From: DATKUC01 sp964577375
GTDB taxonomy: Bacteria > Spirochaetota > Spirochaetia > DSM-27196 > DATKUC01
Direction: 5' to 3'
DNA: 51,131 bases
Assembly: GCA_964577375.1 (NCBI GenBank)
Contig: CAZNYW010000028.1
Coordinates: forward strand, 1-51,131
The notes below the pieces were generated by a model. That model ran no database searches, was not told where the DNA came from, and saw only the letters and a list, made by a program, of their open reading frames with translations. Of this stretch, positions 49,143 to 51,131 are shown piece after piece. The translations under genes and the position numbers were made by a program. The first letter of the stretch is position 1. Every line of letters starts with the position of its first letter.

Positions 49143-50231
49143 TCATACCGCCGTTCCACCGGTTGACTCCCGGATGCAGAGCGACGCCTCGGCGCTGATG
49201 GTTCGCACGGGCATCCGGGGACGCGAGATCCTCGCCCACATCGCCTGAACCGCATTGTCTCCGATCTCATCGCACGGCTGCCGCATCGTCGTGAGCGGTA
49301 CGCGCGCAAGCCGTGCGTACTTCACGTCGTCGAATCCGGCAAGTTTGACCTCCTCCGGCACCCTGATACAAAGCTGCTCGAGCGTAAGCAGGACGAGCGT
49401 GGCGGTTTCGTCGCTCTCGCATACGATTGCGCGCGCTCCGGAGTCGAGGACTCCGCGGATGAAGTCGATCGACTGGGGATCGCCCTGATGCTCGAACGAC
49501 GGATCCGGTCCGGTACTCGCGGCCGCCACGAGCGCCTCGCGGTATCCGGCAAGCCTTCGCACGGTCGAACCGCCGGCGAAGGGGCGGCGCAGGAAGTCGA
49601 TCCGCTTCTCACCGGTCTCGAGCAGGTGAGTCGTAAGCACGTGAGAAGCGCGGCAATTGTCGATCCCGACGAGGTCGTGCTCGCTCCTCCCGGGATAACC
49701 GAGATAATCGCTGTCGAGAAGGACGATCGGAATGGCCGCTTCATCGAGCATGGCGATAATGCGGCGATTGGTATCGGCGGCGTTCGCTTCCCGTTCGATC
49801 GGCTGGAAGAAGACACCGTCCACCTCCCGGTCAATGAAGCGGCGTACCGTGGCGACCAGACGGTGATAGTCGTCCAGAGGCGCCGCAGGCATGCTGCCCC
49901 ACACGAGCGAGAAATTGAACTCGTGCGAGCGCTCCGCAATTCGGGCACATATCGGCTCGAAAATCTCGCCCCTGCCTAGTCCGGGCACAAAAAGACCGAA
50001 TGTACGGTGCTGGATCGCGTCCTCGTCCTGGATGATGACAAAGGTTCCCGCCCCGATCACCCGTCGGACCTGGCCGGCGTCGCGCAGACGGTTGACTACC
50101 CTGCTGATCGTCGGCCTTGAGACGTGATACTGCTCGGCGAGCTCCCGTTCGGTTGGAAATCTTTGCCCGGACTTCCACCTTCCCTGATCGAACTGCTGCT
50201 GAAGCTCGCGGTAGATCTCTTCGTACTTCAC
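49143..50231 (-). CDS. GntR/LacI-type transcriptional regulator (AraR architecture)
   Basis: This 362-residue regulator has a GntR winged-helix domain (1-70, YEEIYRELQQQFDQGRW, TERELAEQYHVSRPTISRVV at positions about 26-45) joined to a LacI/periplasmic-binding sensor domain (75-362, TFGLFVPGLGRGEIFE, VLLDSDYLG, FDDVKYARLARVPLTTMRQP, positions about 300-319). This layout and length match AraR of Bacillus. It probably represses the polyol locus until a sugar or polyol binds. Start is GTG at 50231 behind CAGGAA; the upstream frame would run through its own promoter. A perfect 18-base palindrome lies between it and the transporter gene. Confidence 0.9.
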   Translation of the reverse strand: MKYEEIYRELQQQFDQGRWKSGQRFPTERELAEQYHVSRPTISRVVNRLRDAGQVRRVIGAGTFVIIQDEDAIQHRTFGLFVPGLGRGEIFEPICARIAERSHEFNFSLVWGSMPAAPLDDYHRLVATVRRFIDREVDGVFFQPIEREANAADTNRRIIAMLDEAAIPIVLLDSDYLGYPGRSEHDLVGIDNCRASHVLTTHLLETGEKRIDFLRRPFAGGSTVRRLAGYREALVAAASTGPDPSFEHQGDPQSIDFIRGVLDSGARAIVCESDETATLVLLTLEQLCIRVPEEVKLAGFDDVKYARLARVPLTTMRQPCDEIGDNAVQAMWARISRPRMPVRTISAEASLCIRESTGGTAV

Positions 50232-50271
50232 TCGAGGTTCCTGCCGATCCTCCGGGGCACAATATCCCGTC

Positions 50272-50300
50272 AATATACACCAATTATCGGGGGATTGCAA
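50272..50300 (-). promoter_or_regulatory. Promoter of the GntR/LacI-type regulator gene
   Basis: Minus-strand TTGCAA (50295-50300) and TATATT (complement at 50272-50277) are 17 bases apart, 41 bases before the GTG start. The spacer contains AATTGGT, a half copy of the palindrome at 50308-50325, which could support autorepression. Confidence 0.6.
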
Positions 50301-50307
50301 TGAATTT

Positions 50308-50325
50308 ATTTACCAATTGGTAAAT
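50308..50325. promoter_or_regulatory. Symmetric operator between divergent promoters
   Basis: ATTTACCAATTGGTAAAT is a perfect 18-base palindrome in an AT-rich patch. It lies exactly 7 bases from the -35 of the regulator promoter (50295-50300) and 7 bases from the -35 of the transporter promoter (50333-50338). Length and symmetry resemble AraR operators (about 16 bases). It is the expected binding site of the adjacent regulator. Confidence 0.75.
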
Positions 50326-50332
50326 TTTTATG

Positions 50333-50361
50333 TTGACAAATCGTAGTGCAGGGGTGATAAT
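50333..50361 (+). promoter_or_regulatory. Promoter of the polyol ABC transporter operon
   Basis: A perfect TTGACA (50333-50338) and GATAAT (50356-50361) are 17 bases apart. Transcription would begin near 50368, leaving a leader of about 85 bases with a hairpin at 50408-50426. Confidence 0.7.
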
Positions 50362-50407
50362 TTGTGAAGCGTCAGGGCGAGAAGTTCGATTACTCAGAGC
50401 CCGACGA

Positions 50408-50426
50408 CCGGTTTCGGTGAAACCGG
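50408..50426 (+). promoter_or_regulatory. Leader hairpin before the polyol-binding protein gene
   Basis: CCGGTTTC and GAAACCGG form perfect 8-base arms around GGT. The stem ends 14 bases before AGGAGG, so it does not block the ribosome site. It may stabilise the message for this highly expressed class of gene. Confidence 0.5.
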
Positions 50427-50452
50427 GTAAGAGTTCTCCAAGGAGGATCAAG

Positions 50453-51131
50453 ATGACGAGAGTCCCACGATTATCTATTGCGGCGATCGGTCTTGTGTTG
50501 CTGCTGGCAGGCGGCGCGCAGGTGTTCGCCGGCGGGAGCTCGGAGAAGGGAGCTGCCTCAGGTCAGCCTGTCACGGTGAACGTGGCTTTTCCGAACAACC
50601 CCATTTCCCAGGCGCTCGCAAAGCTCACGCAGAGCAAATACAAAGCCGAGGGCGTTACCGTGAATCTCGCGGTTCTCCCCGAAAACGACCTTCGCCAGAA
50701 GCTGACAACTGAGGCGTCGACCGGCGGCACGACCTACGACATCTTCGTGATCGGGCCCTATGAAGCTCAGACCTGGGCGAAAAACGGCTGGCTCGAGGAT
50801 ATGGAGCCCTACTTCAAGGCGCTTTCGCCCGAGAAACTGAAATGGTACGACCGCCCCGACCAGATCCAGGGAATGGTTCAGTCGCTCGCGCTCAACGGCG
50901 ACTCCTATGCAATGCCGTTCTACGGCGAAAGCTCGTTCACCATGTACAACAAGGAGCTCTTTGCCGCGAAGGGCCTCACGATGCCCGAGCACCCCACCTG
51001 GGATCAGATCTATGAACTTGCCAAGAAGATCAACGATCCGGCGAAGGGCATTGTCGGCATGACGATGCGCGGAGCTCCCGGCTGGGGCATGAGCGGCGCA
51101 CCGTTCGTCACGATGGTCAACGCCTTCGGTG
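50453..51131 (+). CDS. ABC transporter polyol-binding protein, sorbitol/mannitol type (partial)
   Basis: The first 226 residues of a family 1 solute-binding protein are present; the rest lies beyond the window. The signal peptide ends AQVFAGGSSEKG, a spirochaete-style N-terminus. VNVAFPNNPISQALAKL, ENDLRQKLTTEAST and YDIFVIGPYEA form the N-lobe. YAMPFYGESSFTMYNKELF and GMTMRGAPGWGMSG with VTMVNAFG match sorbitol/mannitol binding proteins (SmoE/MtlE), in which a comparable LRGLPGWG and VNTFG segment is conserved. AGGAGG lies 6 bases before the ATG. The permease and ATPase genes are expected downstream. Dehydrogenases upstream and the regulator fit uptake of a sugar alcohol. Confidence 0.88.
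   Translation, partial: MTRVPRLSIAAIGLVLLLAGGAQVFAGGSSEKGAASGQPVTVNVAFPNNPISQALAKLTQSKYKAEGVTVNLAVLPENDLRQKLTTEASTGGTTYDIFVIGPYEAQTWAKNGWLEDMEPYFKALSPEKLKWYDRPDQIQGMVQSLALNGDSYAMPFYGESSFTMYNKELFAAKGLTMPEHPTWDQIYELAKKINDPAKGIVGMTMRGAPGWGMSGAPFVTMVNAFG

Noticed and set aside
1..51131. rRNA, tRNA, CRISPR array, insertion sequence, prophage or replication origin
   Set aside because: I read the intergenic regions for these and saw no cloverleaf, spaced direct repeats, transposase or terminal inverted repeats; short RNAs could still be missed by eye.

Overview
The window looks like the chromosome of a GC-rich, free-living spirochaete (Spirochaeta/Sediminispirochaeta-like). This is an inference at about phylum level. 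It rests on ABC substrate-binding proteins whose mature N-termini follow the spirochaete style (FAGGSSEKG and FADGQKEQ), many lipoproteins with relaxed lipoboxes, FecR, PEGA and cadherin-like envelope proteins, and the absence of any clear proteobacterial or Gram-positive marker. No rRNA, tRNA, CRISPR array, insertion sequence or phage gene was seen. Coding density is high, and many genes are in short same-strand operons with overlapping stop and start codons.

Layout. 1-4.2 kb: DUF1697 protein and M20 dipeptidase (minus), PilZ protein (plus), HtrA-like lipoprotein protease (minus). 4.4-5.9 kb: a sugar-binding protein gene cut off in mid-domain, then an SDR. 6-10 kb: a frameshifted membrane protein, an AEC carrier, YwbE, a FecR-like/TPR protein and a small membrane protein. 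10-14.6 kb: a protein with an embedded HPr-like domain, nucleoside hydrolase, aminotransferase and HAD hydrolase. 14.6-24.1 kb (all minus): E1 alpha-beta fusion, lipoyl/E3-binding/KAS III fusion, DUF1349 protein, SDR, GH94 phosphorylase, P-loop kinase and HisKA_2 kinase. 24.4-28.6 kb: adenylate cyclase and HEAT-repeat membrane protein. 28.6-29.8 kb: a domain-rearranged FliM/FliN-like protein. 30-36 kb: LEA-type lipoprotein, TM1410-like glycosidase, MATE transporter, cadherin-like lipoprotein and BamE-like lipoprotein. 36-38 kb: beta-helix protein and aldo/keto reductase. 38-43.4 kb: a three-gene envelope operon. 43.5-46 kb: pyruvate-kinase-like protein, LOG protein and a lipoprotein. 46-51.1 kb: a polyol locus with three dehydrogenases, a GntR/LacI-type regulator and the start of a sorbitol/mannitol-type ABC transporter.

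The most unusual item is the pair at 20.5-24.1 kb. A complete 2-oxo acid dehydrogenase E1 (alpha and beta fused) precedes a single protein in which a lipoyl domain and an E3-binding domain are joined to a beta-ketoacyl-ACP synthase III in place of the normal E2 acyltransferase domain. The inferred role is direct transfer of a 2-oxo-acid-derived acyl group from lipoate into fatty acid (or polyketide) initiation without free acyl-CoA. Other items of interest are the rearranged FliM-like protein, the HPr-like domain in a 524-residue protein, a pyruvate-kinase-like barrel without its catalytic Thr, and a symmetric operator between two divergent promoters at the polyol locus.
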